A DNA stretch of 64,000 nt from Chalciporus piperatus. Its lineage: Eukaryota > Basidiomycota > Agaricomycetes > Boletales > Boletaceae. The position numbers and the translations under genes were made by a program. The stretch is taken from the NCBI GenBank assembly GCA_038093975.1, contig JBBPTG010000087.1, positions 50,200 to 114,199 of the forward strand, written 5' to 3'. How positions within the stretch are numbered: the first letter of the stretch is position 1; every line of letters starts with the position of its first letter. Of the stretch, positions 24,005 to 35,174 are shown piece by piece. A model generated the notes under the pieces. That model worked only from the letters and a program-made list of their open reading frames with translations. It had not been told where the DNA came from and did not search any database.

Positions 24005-26114
24005 ATGAGCGAACCATCTCTCCACAAGGATGCGAGCCTCTCTCAGGGTACCGAGGAGCGCTTTGAGCGACCGAAGGGACTCCGGGGTATCTATTACCAC
24101 CCGGTCACTCAGGTCACCATCCTTGCTTTCGTCTGCTTTTTATGTCCTGGCATGTTCAATGCCTTGACTGGCCTTGGGGGTAGCGGCCAAGTGAACGCAA
24201 CAATTTCCGCAAACTCGACATCTGCGCATTATGCGATATACGCGTTCTTCGCGTTCTTCGCTGGGTAACTATCACACCCCGCTTGGCACCTGTGAGAAAC
24301 TGAACGATTTTCCAAGCACCGTCAACAACAAGATCGGCGCGAAATGGACCCTCTTTTTGGGCTCACTCGGTTATGCCATCTATGTAGGCTCGTATTTGTA
24401 CGTCTCTCACACTTGGACACTGGTGTGAAGGTGTGGTGCTCATGTTGGTTTGATAGGGCAGACAACATCCATTCGAATGCAGGCCCCTTCATCGAAGCAG
24501 CAGGGGCGATCGGTGGTATCACAGCGGCGTTGCTTTGGACAGCACAAGGGTCGATCATGCTCAGTTATGCGACAGAAGCCCAGAAGGGGGTCTTCATCAG
24601 CATCTTCTGGGCCATATTCAACCTCGGTGCCGTGGTTGGCGCATCAGTGTCATTTGGACAGAATTTCCACTCGAAGGTAAGTTACTCCAGATTGTTTTTT
24701 TCCTCCCAGTCAACTGATTGACTTGTGATCACCAGACCAACAGTGGTAAGTCTCATAGTCCGCATTTCCGATAGTCTTCTCACCTCTCGACTTTCCTTAG
24801 TCGGAAATGGGACATATGTAAGCCTCCGCCTACCTCCAGTCGAACTGATCTCATCGCTTCTAGGTCGGGTTTCTCGTCCTGACGCTCATCGGAGTGGTCA
24901 TTCCCCTCCTCATGGTTGACCCAAAGAAGATGTACCGAACTGACGGGACAAAAGTCATCACCCCCCGGTCGCCTTCCTGGAAGTCTGAATTCTACAACCT
25001 CTGGGTTGCGATTGTCTCCGACCCTATGATTCTCCTTCTGTTCCCCATGTTCTTTGCGAGCAACTACTTCTATACTTGGCGTGAGTTCGTGTTCGCTGCA
25101 TCCTTCCCTTTGACTGTTGCTCACGTTCACTGCCCGGCATGCCTGGATCGACGTCGCGGGACACAACAGAATTCAATGATTACAACTCGGCGTTGTTCAA
25201 TATCCGCGCCAGGTCACTGAACAATCTTATGTATTGGCTCTCCCAAATCATTGGTTCGGGGGTGATTGGTCTCCTTCTGGATACTCCCCGCTGGCGCCGA
25301 CGCACTCGTGCCTTCGCTGGCTGGGCCGTTCTCCTCGTCATGGTCTTCATTGTGCACGTTTGGGCGTACGAGTATCAAAAGTGAGTTTCTCATCCTGGCT
25401 TCTGTGTGGTGAATACAATCCGTTTGTCACCTGAGTCTCATGCACTTGAAGGGGATACACCCGCCAGTCTATTCCTCCAACCGCGCAGAAGATGGACATT
25501 TACGACCCAGCATACCCAGCGCACGTCTGGCTCATGATCTTCTACGGCCTTCTTGACGCAATGTGGCAGACGACGGCGTTTTGGCTGATTGGTGCAATGT
25601 CGAACGATTCGAAAAAGCTCGCGATCTATGCTGGATTCTGTAAGCAAAGGTTCTTTGTTTAGGCGGAGAACTTGCGTGTCCCGCTCCCGCGCCTGACTGA
25701 CTAAATTTAAATGTGTCAGACCACTCGATTCAATCTGCAGGGGCGGCGGGTGTGTGGCGCATGGATGGTGTTGGGTTACCGTTAGTACTCGATTTCTCTG
25801 CTTGTTCCTCCTCTGCGCCTGCCACTAACCCTTGATCTCTTTCTAGGTACATGAATATTTTCATTTCCACGTGGTGTCTCGTTGTAGCCGGTCTCGTGTG
25901 TGTGTTCCCTATGATCTGCATGCGTGTGGTGGACACAACCGCCCTCGCTGACGAAACTATGTGAGTCACTCATCGACAAAATATTTTTTGGCTTGCCGTC
26001 GGAGACTCATGATCGATTTTCAGCCTGCAACGCGACTTGGAGGGTGTGCAGGAACAGGGACAGGATGAGACAAAGGGGATCAGTGAGGAGAAAGGGGACG
26101 CAAACAGTGCTTGA
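24005..26114 (+). CDS. UNC93-like major facilitator transporter, copy 2
   Basis: Tandem paralogue of copy 1 with the same exon design. It starts MSEPSLHKDASLSQGTEERF. The 10-bp (24736-24745) and 17-bp (24801-24817) micro-exons are present with intact splice sites. Membrane segments and landmark motifs (FNDYNSALFNIRARSLNN; PKMDIYDPAYPAHVWLMI with MDIY in place) are kept. The C-terminus is longer and more charged (LQRDLEGVQEQGQDETKG...). No internal stop was found after splicing. It is likely a membrane transporter with the same class of unknown substrate as copy 1. Confidence 0.87.
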
Positions 26115-27639
26115 AGTCTTGCCGCGCTGGGCGTCCGCTGCAGCCACATAAAATAAGTATTAAAGTAATCCTCGATTTTAGGACGCGACACGGTGAATCA
26201 TATGTCCGTACAGCGCCTTTGACTGTGCGGCAATTAATATATCTTGAAGGAAGAAGGCAGGGCCATTGGCGCACGTACGTCAGTACTTTAGTTGTTGTCG
26301 AAAAACGCGAGTGGTTTTTTTGTTGAGAAACTCGATGAGATGACTTACTACGGCGGGCAGCTGCAGCCGTACCAACCTAGGCTCAACTTGGGATGTATTC
26401 AGAGTCAGATCGAGTGCCCAGTCGAAATGATCATAGATGGTTGGAGACGAAGTGACGCGGGGTTGGATGACATCATTGATGGTGTGCTATGTACAGCCAC
26501 CCAACATTATATTCGTTGCTACACCATGTACCGTGTCTGGTTGAGTACACTGGGGGGAAACGAGTCTAAAAGATTGGGCAGAAGAAAGGGATATGATTGA
26601 CCTGATACGACTGCGGGAGCGAGAAACACAAAATGAGATTGTGTGCGAATTTTGACTGCCGTAACGTCGTGCGACTTTGTTTTCTCTTCCACTGCCAGAC
26701 GTCCCTCGGAACATCATCCACGCCGCCTCAAACTTGGATAGTAGTCTGGTGACCTTGGATAGTAGCCTGAGGCCCATCGACTTTTTTTCGACTTGGGAGC
26801 AACGCGTGTGAAACGGCTGAAGAAAAGGCATCGTTGACACGATCAGGACCGAACGTGCCGCACCCGCTACATGCTTGGGAACGCTTTACGGTAGGTCTGG
26901 GAAGTTCACGACTCACGTTCAGGTGTCAGTCAACCAGAGCGTCTGGTTCAAGAATAAGAGACCATGGGACTTGATTGAATCAGATTGATGCAGAAGCGAC
27001 TTAGGTGGGCAATGTATGACGCAAGGGATTAGATGTCGATGCAATCACTCATTTTTTGTAGAATATAACGGAATCAGGCGCAAGTAGCACGCTAGATGCA
27101 CCTCTGCCTATACCGGCCCACCCTCTCTCGTTCTGGGACCTCAGGCCTGTTCACAACTCGGATTCGTGTCCACACGATGCTGATCGGAAGCACCACTGCA
27201 GCACTCGTTTTTGAATTGTGGACGGCCGCAGCTCCGTGGCCGCACGCGAGTATCTCTGCTCACAAGCACTGTCCATCTCATCCCGTGATCTCGCACCTTT
27301 CCAAGACTCGAGCTCGTGGTTCACATGATGATAGTTGGCGAAGGCTTCCTTGTCGTTTGTGTCATCTTTCTTTCCGAAAGTGGCCTCAAAACTCACTTGA
27401 GCTTCGTGAAGATGTACATGTCCAACTATGGGGTGGGAATCACTAGTATCCTATCTTCCCCGGACTGTCACCCCGGACCCCTACCCTAGAACTATTATTA
27501 CCAGCTCTCTCGGTTTCGTTCCGCTTTCGCTTCTGCGGTATGCTAACGTATCAACTTAGTCCCATGCCATCACGTCCTTATCGAATGATAAGTACTGGGT
27601 TGCTTATCCAAGTGCACATCCACCATACACCCATCCACA
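26115..27639. other. intergenic between UNC93 copies 2 and 3
   Basis: Contains the duplicated 3' flank (about 26290-26880) and the duplicated 5' fragment (27290-27430, matching 23390-23540). The conserved promoter/TATA block found before copies 1 and 2 is missing. Confidence 0.55.
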
Positions 27640-29770
27640 ATGCACGGGATCTCACTGGCAAAGGACACAAACCCGTCTTCCACCGCAGACTCATCCTCCG
27701 AGGAGCGCTTTGAGCGACCGAAGGGACTGAAGGGTATCTATTACCACCCCATCACTCAGGTCATCATCCTTGCTTTCGTCTGCTTTTTATGTCCTGGCAT
27801 GTTCAATGCCTTGACTGGCCTTGGGGGCGGCGGTCAAGTGAACGCAACAACGTCCGCAAATTCGACGTGTGCGCTGTATGCGACATACGCCTTCTTCGCG
27901 TTCTTCTCTGGGTAACTGTCACACCCCGCTTGGCACCTGTGAGAAACTCAACAATGTTCCAAGCACGGTCAACAACAAGATTGGCGCGAAATGGACCCTC
28001 TTTTTGGGCACCTTCGGGTATGCCCTCTATGTAGGCTCGTATTTGTACGTCTCTCACACTTGGACACTGGTGTGAAGGTGTGGTGCTCATGTTGGTTTGA
28101 TAGGGCAATCAACATCCATCCGAATGCTAGCAGCTTTGTCGAGGCAGCAGGGGCTCTCCTTGGTGTCACGGCAGCATTCCTTTGGACAGCACAAGGTGCT
28201 CTGATGTTAAGCTATGCGACAGAAGCCCAGAAGGGGGTCTTCATCAGCATCTTCTGGGCAATATTCAACCTCGGTGCCGTGGTTGGCGCATCAGTGTCAT
28301 TTGGACAGAATTTCCGCTCGACGGTAGGTTACTCCAGATTGTTTTTGTCCTCCGGGTCAGCTTATTGACTTGTGATCACCAGACCAACAGCGGTAAGTCT
28401 CATCGTCCGCATTTCCGATAGTCTTCTCACTTCTCGACTTTCCTTAGTCGGAAATGGGACATATGTAAGCCTCCACCTACTTCCAGTTCAACTGATCTCA
28501 TCGCTTCTAGGTCGGGTTTCTCGTCCTGACGCTCATCGGAGTGGTCATTCCCCTCCTAATGGTTGATCCGAACAAGATGATCCGGACTGACGGGACAAAA
28601 GTCGTCACCCCCCGGTCGCCTTCCTGGAAGTCTGAGTTCTACAATCTCTGGGTTGCGATTGTCTCCGACCCTATGATTCTCCTTCTGTTCCCCATGTTCT
28701 TTGCGAGCAACTACTTCTATACTTGGCGTGAGTTCGTGTTCGCCGCATCCTTTCCTTTGACCGAGGCTCATGTTCATCCATGGATCTACGTCGCGGGACA
28801 CAACAGAATTCAATGATTATAACTCGGCGTTGTTCAATATCCGCGCCAGGTCACTGAACAATCTTATGTATTGGCTCTCCCAGATCGTTGGTTCGTGGAT
28901 GATTGGTGTCGTCTTGGATACCCCCCGCTTGCGCCGACGCACTCGCGCCTTCGCTGGCTGGACCATTCTCCTTGCCATGGTCTTCATCGTGCACATTTGG
29001 GCGTACGAGTATCAAAAGTGAGTTGTCCATCCTCGCTTTTGTGTGGTGAATACAATCCGTTTGTCACCTGAATCTCACACACTTGAAGGGGATACACCCG
29101 CCAGTCTATCCCTGCAGATGCGCAGAAGATGGACATTTACGACCCAGCATACCCAGCGCACGTCTGGCTCATGATCTTCTATGGCCTCCTTGACGCAATG
29201 TGGCAGACGACGGCGTTTTGGCTGATTGGTGCGATGTCGAACGATACGAACAAGCTCGCGATCTATGCCGGATTCTGTAAGCAATGGTTCTTTGTTTTGG
29301 CGAAGAACTTGCGTGTCCCGCTCTCGCCTGCATAATGGCTGGCCCGACTGACTAAATTTGAATGTGTCAGACCACTCGATCCAATCTGCAGGGGCGGCGG
29401 GTGTGTGGCGCATGGACGCCATTGGGTTACCGTCAGTGCTCGATTTCTCTGCTTGTTTCTCGCCTGCGTCTGGTCCTAACCCTTGATTTTTTCTAGGTAC
29501 ATGAATATATTCCTTTCCACGTGGTGTCTCGTCGCCGTCGGCCTCGTGTGCATGTTCCCTATGATCTACATGCGTGTGCGGGACACGACCGTACTCGATG
29601 ACGAAGCTATGTGAGTCAATCATCGAAACAATCTCTCTCTTTCTGGCTTGGCGTTGGTGACTCAATGCTCGATTTTCAGCCTGAAACGCGAGTTAGAGAA
29701 TGTGCGGGAAAGGGGAAAGGATGAGGGAAGGGAGACCAGCGAGGAGAAAGGGGACGGATATAGTGTGTGA
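27640..29770 (+). CDS. UNC93-like major facilitator transporter, copy 3, with replaced N-terminus
   Basis: Third tandem paralogue, very close to copy 2 from SEERFERPKGLKGIYYHPIT onwards. Micro-exons at 28383-28392 (10 bp) and 28448-28464 (17 bp) are intact and the C-terminus ends ETSEEKGDGYSV at 29770. Its first 20 or so codons (MHGISLAKDTNPSSTADSSS) match sequence that is upstream and non-coding in copy 2 (about 23690-23747). The original start, TATA box and promoter block are deleted, so expression must use a different promoter or be lost. The reading frame through the body looks intact. Confidence 0.82.
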
Positions 29771-30401
29771 GTCTGCGGTAATTATCTTGGTGCAAGTTTC
29801 TCAAAGGAAGGCCATTGACGCGTACGTAGTAGACACGCACGAATTTACTATCATTTCTGTCGGTGGGTGCGGCCAGTACTCTGGTTCCAAATTGTACGTG
29901 TCTGTTTTGGTGTGCCAGAACGAGGACGAGAACACTCAGGCTGTCGCAGATCATTGAAGATGCGATGCGTGGTGAGCGGTTTTTTGCTGAGAAACTCGAT
30001 ATGATTAATTATGATGGGCCGCAGCCATACCAATTCTGCGTAGTCTCATCCCTTCATCAGAATTTCAACCGGTCAGAAAGCGCTCAGAGTCGGTAGAGCA
30101 CTCGGAGTACCGAGGGTACATAAGATCAACGAGAGCTTGAACGAAGGCTGGAGGCTGAGCCTGCGGGAGGTCACTCCTTCGCATGATCCTAATTTGCTCG
30201 GCGTCTGCTTGATGTTGGCTCACTGACGTTTCGATCTGGCGATTAGGCAACAGACACAGCTTACAATTAATTGCATCGGTGGAAATACTATATAATGATA
30301 CAAAGTAAAGAGAACGCTTGCGTTGACATTTCAAGCAACGCTGGTAATTAAAGAGCGACTAGAACAATAAAGGCGCGTCAAAGGAAAAGGACAGAAAAAA
30401 G
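29771..30401. other. intergenic between UNC93 copy 3 and the SGNH gene
   Basis: Decayed 3' flank of the duplicated unit (GAGAAACTCGAT and GCAGCC blocks shared with 26325-26370). These are the 3' ends of two convergent genes. No further gene was recognised. Confidence 0.45.
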
Positions 30402-31693
30402 TTACCACGTCCAACAATCATCCAACACCTCCCAGACGTAGTCCGCCATAATCTTGTGCGTCACCGCCGATGGATGCCTATCACGCATCACACATCACGC
30501 ATCAACACTGCCCAAACGAACGTCGCAAGTCCGGACTCACCCAGAGAACCAGTAAAAGTAGTGATCAGGATCGCCACAGTTTCCATCGGTGCTAGGTCCC
30601 GGATTACACGCGTCCGTGCTGACGTATCCGAACGCCTGGTAGCCAGGATCAGACCCGAGCACGCCATCCCATATCGTCGCGAAGTTGGCGAACGCGACGT
30701 TGAGTGGGGGATCTTGGTTGTGGAACTTGATGAGTCCGTCAAAGATGGACTGAAGCCACGCTTGGCCCCAGGCGTTCTGAGTGCCCCGACCGTAGACGTC
30801 CGTGATGAGGAAGTTGCGGGCGTTGGTGGGGGATTGGGAGAGGAGGGCGATTTGGTCGAGAAGGCTTTGAGCGGCTTGAGGAAGGTGGTCGCCGTCGGCT
30901 GGGTGATTACAGTTCAGCTAAGCCCCTTTAGGAAAACCGATAAAGCATACTGGAGGAATCTACCCAATCACTATGGCTCATTCAGATGTGAAGACGATGA
31001 AGTGCGAACGATGCGCTCACTTGATACCAAAAAACACGGTGTAGAGCGTAGTATCTGGGTCTAGCTGATGTGACTGGTTGATGAACATTGTCGCTGGTGG
31101 GCAAGTTAGTCCGATGGACGTTTGACAGGTGGTGAAGATGTGGATCTCACTCTGCATGATGAAGTCTCTCGGGTAAGCGTTCGACGGCCACAGACTGATA
31201 TTCGTTACTGCACTAGACCACTTGGGAAACATCTCAACAGAGCAACAATGCATTGGGTTAGAGAATAGCTCACCGAGTAGTCCATGAGAGTTGCTCCGGT
31301 AGTATTCGCTATGTGCTCGATCCAGAGCGGGCCATTGGTCGAGCGACCACCCGCGAACGGGTTGGGAGGAATGAGAACAGCGGGCGCGAGCGGCCCGCCG
31401 TCGTGCCGGCCTCCATCGGTGTAGGAATCCTATGCAGGGGAACAACCAAAGAGTGTTCACTTGACGTTCACGATAACGAAAACCGGGGGCAAACACACCC
31501 CAAAGGAGACAATTGTCTTGATTCTACCGAGGTCGAGTCCGGCATTCACGTCCGAGACGTTTCCCCAGAGTGGTCCGCACTGGGGATGTACTGCTAGGTG
31601 GACAGTGGTTTCATTGGAAGCTTGACGTGGCAAAAACGCTGCTTCAGCATATGGACCGAGCAGGAGGAGCAAGGAGAGGTAGAGAGACTTCAT
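30402..31693 (-). CDS. secreted SGNH/GDSL-type hydrolase
   Basis: Predicted secreted esterase or lipase-like enzyme of 334 residues. The signal peptide is MKSLYLSLLLLLGPYAEA at the start 31693. Six exons are in phase: 31693-31499, 31429-31274, 31220-31021, 30970-30951, 30898-30541, 30477-30402. Splicing exon 1 to exon 2 builds the nucleophile block SFGDSYTDGG (Ser). Exon 3 joins a 20-bp micro-exon to give FFGINDWVDSS (the G-N-D oxyanion block). The last exon supplies HPSAVTH with the catalytic His near the C-terminus. These are the SGNH blocks in the expected order. The family includes plant-cell-wall acetyl esterases; the actual substrate is unknown. Confidence 0.88.
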
Positions 31694-32640
31694 AAAGATA
31701 CGAGTAATGTCCACGATACAGCATAGAAGGTGGTCGTTTTTATAGATGCAAACATTGTTCCATGAAAGTTTACCGGCTCAAATTGCCATCGAAGCTAGCA
31801 GAAGCGAGCACATAGCCGAACAGGAATATTACGGAAGGAGGTCGAAAGTGAAGCTCACCAGGACTGAGTCTCAATAGAATGCGAAGGACTACAAAGAAGA
31901 GTTTCTGAAAGCCATATAACGCGAGAAGTGGGTAGAGGAATCCCAGAGCTACGATCATATGTACGGTCACGGGCGAGACAGCCCACAAAGTACCATGCGG
32001 TTGCGAGAGGGCGGGAGTGGACTACGTTGGCTCGATTTCAGAGTAGGCTGGTTGAGGACGAGTCAGGTGCCGGTGGACGGCGATTGACGTGATCGATGAC
32101 CTCGCGGATGCTGGTGTGTTCGATCACAAAGATGATGGAGGACTTACTAAAAAAACGATGGGGAATCGGACTAGTATGATCGTTTTCCAATGAGACAATG
32201 AGAGTCACCGGGTGGTAGAAGCAAGGTAGAACTTAGAAGTTGCTGGCAACATGTGGTCAACCTGATACAATAGGTCAACTGAGACATATGTTGTTGTCAT
32301 AGCACTTGTGCCAACATGGCTGTACAGGGAAAGATCTCGGTACGAGTGGTCCGGATGCCGCTTTTCAGGCTCCGACATCGTGAGGGCGATACTTAAAGAT
32401 AAGTACTAGGATACGTTTGCCAGCTCACGACGTCGGAGCCGGCGGCCACCACGCAAGCTTCAGCAAGGCCTTCGTTTGAGATCTCGGTAACCGAATGAAC
32501 GGTTGAACGTTGAACCCAAGTTGACCCAGACTCGTCAGAAATAACCATCCGCTTTGGACGGAGACCGGAAGCTTCGGCCCGACCGCGTCCTGAAACTCTG
32601 GTAACTACTAACTGCCAACTGGTTACAACTTACGAGACTG
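31694..32640. other. intergenic, no gene recognised
   Basis: Promoter side of the SGNH gene. A hydrophobic minus-strand frame at 31770-31988 lacks an ATG start and neighbours, so it was not called. Confidence 0.4.
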
Positions 32641-32687
32641 TGTAGTTTCAAGTTCCAACAGATCTAGACACGACTCCACGCGAGAGA

Positions 32688-32712
32688 GTCGCGTCTCTCG
32701 GAGAGACGCGAC
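32688..32712. repeat. near-perfect 25-bp palindrome
   Basis: Arms GTCGCGTCTCTC and GAGAGACGCGAC around a single G. It lies immediately before the tandem repeat block. Confidence 0.85.
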
Positions 32713-32717
32713 AGATA

Positions 32718-33120
32718 TTCAAGTCTCCAAATTGCCACAGTCGGACAGACGCGGGAACATCGGTTGCCAACTGCTGCTGATTCGGACTGGGTGACTTTTT
32801 TTACCCTCTTCCATACTTGCGTCTAACATTCGTCAGTCTCCGAACAACAGACAGAACAGACATTCAAGTCTCCAAATTGCCACAGTCGGACAGACGCGGG
32901 AACGTCGGTTGACATACTGCTGATGGGCTGGGCGACTTCCGCCTTCTTCCGTACTTGTACGTTTGAGTCTAACGTTCGTCAGTGTCTAGATCAACAGGCA
33001 CGACAAGCATTCGAGTCTCTACAAGTGGATAAACACAGGGACATAGGTTGGCATTTTACCGATGGACTGGGCGACTTCCACCCTCTTCCATCCCTACACT
33101 TGGTTCCGGCATTCGTGTAC
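32718..33120. repeat. three degenerate tandem units of about 145 bp
   Basis: Units start near 32718, 32861 and 33007. The first two share ATTCAAGTCTCCAAATTGCC and CACAGTCGGACAGACGCGGG. The third is more diverged (ATTCGAGTCTCTACAAGTGG). Each ends in a GGGCGACTTCC...CTTCC-type segment. Confidence 0.75.
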
Positions 33121-33798
33121 TTCAGTTGAGGTCGCCGGCCGTGGTGGAGCGAACTGGGTTTGTCTCTGCAGGTTCGGAGAACTCTGCCGAATATAACTCG
33201 TGCACTCCCGAGGATCTGCGCAGCACTGAGATTTCGAAGCACTGTATTCAGAACTTTTGACACTGGGCGCCATTAGCTGAGCTTGCCACTGCTTGGCCAA
33301 GACTGGTCCGCAAATAGCGCCCAATGAAGTCTCGGGTCTATTCTCGACAAAGCCAACAGATCGCGATTCAAGTTGGAGACATGCGGGATACGTTCTTCCT
33401 CTCTGGTAACCTCTAGTGGCTACACAGCCTACACTACACGGATAATCGCCCAGTTCGCATGTCCACCTCGCCTCACTTCGCCGTCTAGCCATTTGCAATC
33501 CAGTAAGCTTTTACTGGCAGGTATACTTACCACCGGCTGCGTCAGGAACATCGCGCCGAGTGGCGCAATCGAGTGTCTCGGTGACCATGCGGAATACGTG
33601 ACCTATTGTTGACTTCCGTGGTATTCTTTCACTAGGTGTCGTAAGTCCTTTCCTGCTCCCCTGAATCGCTGATTCCTCGATTCCTCCAGGATACGTGACA
33701 AATATACAACCAGCTTCGTACGGTATGCGATTCAGATTGCAGTGGGAATGCTTGTCGCAAAAGGTGAAATGAGAAACGTCCCCAAGTTTCAGCTGGGT
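33121..33798. other. intergenic upstream of terpene synthase
   Basis: No supported coding region. Several short ORFs overlap on both strands without domains or splice logic. Confidence 0.4.
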
Positions 33799-33805
33799 AT
33801 ATAAT
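33799..33805 (+). promoter_or_regulatory. TATA box of terpene synthase gene
   Basis: TATATAA in GGGTATATAATGAG, 58 bp before the ATG at 33857. Confidence 0.6.
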
Positions 33806-33856
33806 GAGATGTGGGAGGGGGGACAAACGACAGTTCTCCACACACCCAGATTCGAC

Positions 33857-34912
33857 ATGAACGACCTGGTGAGTGAAACTTCGAGGAATGCCGCACATCA
33901 ATTAACCCACTTTTCCAGAAATCAGAAATCGCGCCAACAATTCGCTCTCTTCTCGCGCGTTGCAATGTCACTCACAAGGCCGCGCCGTTGGATGAGGTGC
34001 TCTATCAGGAATGCATCGATGAAGCGGTACGACGTGGCTACCCAGTAGGCGCAGATCCCTCTATCAGGACATACCTCCGAGATGGCATGATGTATGCCGC
34101 ACCAGCCGGTGCTCATCTGCCTGACCGCAAACTACAAGTCTGGCTCGGCCTCTTTTCGTCCTGCATACTCTTTGTCGACGATTCATCCCGCTTCCCTACG
34201 GAGTTGGCCAACATGTATCTGTTCAATCAACGACTTCTTGCAAAGCAAGAACAGAAAACTAGGCTCCTGGAGGCCTTCGCGGATATCCTATACCAGATTT
34301 CAGAGCTATGCGAGCCTCTGCCCTCCAATCTCATCATGACCTCGGTTTTGAACTTCGTCACCGCCAACTTACTAGAGTGCGAGACCAAGACTATGAAGGT
34401 ACGTCCACACACGATTTCGTCGGTGCATGCGGTTGAACATGACGGTCAGATTTCTAAAGACGCGGAAGAATTTCCTGCTTACAAGCGCATGGTGGATGGC
34501 GTCGCGGAGGCCTTCTCCTTCCTAGCCTTTCCTCGCGAGATCCCTATAGTTGACTATATCCAGGCCATCCCCGAGATGGCGCACTTCGCCAACCTAACGA
34601 AGTGAGCTTCTTGTTCTTTGCAGTTAACGATTGGAACTCACGACTTGTTCCAGTGACGTGTTGTCATTCTACAAGGAAGAACGAGTCGGCGACGATGCCA
34701 ATCTGATCTCCACGTTGGCAGCAGTTAGCGGGAGGTCAAAGTTAGATATCTTCCATGCGATGGCGGAGACGGAGGTGAAACGCTACGACAGAACTCTCAG
34801 GTTGCTGGAGGGATCACCGAAAGCTTTGGACGCGTTCAAGTGTTGGGCAAGGGCTTGGCTTAGCTTCCATGCTTCGGCGAAGAGATATAGGCTATCTGAA
34901 TTGTCGTTGTGA
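33857..34912 (+). CDS. Tri5 (trichodiene synthase)-like sesquiterpene cyclase
   Basis: Class I terpene cyclase, expected to ionise farnesyl diphosphate with Mg2+. Four exons in phase: 33857-33868 (12 bp), 33919-34398, 34450-34601, 34654-34912; about 300 residues, shorter than trichodiene synthase (about 370). The aspartate-rich motif appears as LFVDDSSRFP near residues 91-92. The NSE/DTE triad appears as NDVLSFYKEE near residue 215, created exactly by splicing exon 3 to exon 4. The intron 34399-34449 is 51 bp and stop-free, so retention would add 17 residues without a frame break. No P450 or other pathway gene lies beside it. The product is unknown; Tri5-type enzymes in basidiomycetes make varied sesquiterpenes. 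Confidence 0.88.
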
Positions 34913-35174
34913 TTGTACGATCACTGTAACCTTGTATATATATGTATTTATTCTTCTTCGCGTCGAGAGATTGAATCTTGCATAGCATTTCCCTCAGATC
35001 TGGCTGCACCGACGACCTGGGAGATTTTTTCCGTATGCCTTGATTCTGCGCCTCTTATTACGGTATTTGCGTAGTGTAGATTCCAGAAGCAACCCCCTGA
35101 AATTCCTAGCCCATCTAACAACGCACATCACTGACCTGCACGCGTCTCGCCCATCCACATCTGCTACTAGGCTC

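Noticed and set aside
31770..31988. Hydrophobic minus-strand ORF resembling a small membrane protein
   Set aside because: It begins at a GTG, has no homologue recognised, no splice context, and lies in the promoter side of the SGNH gene.
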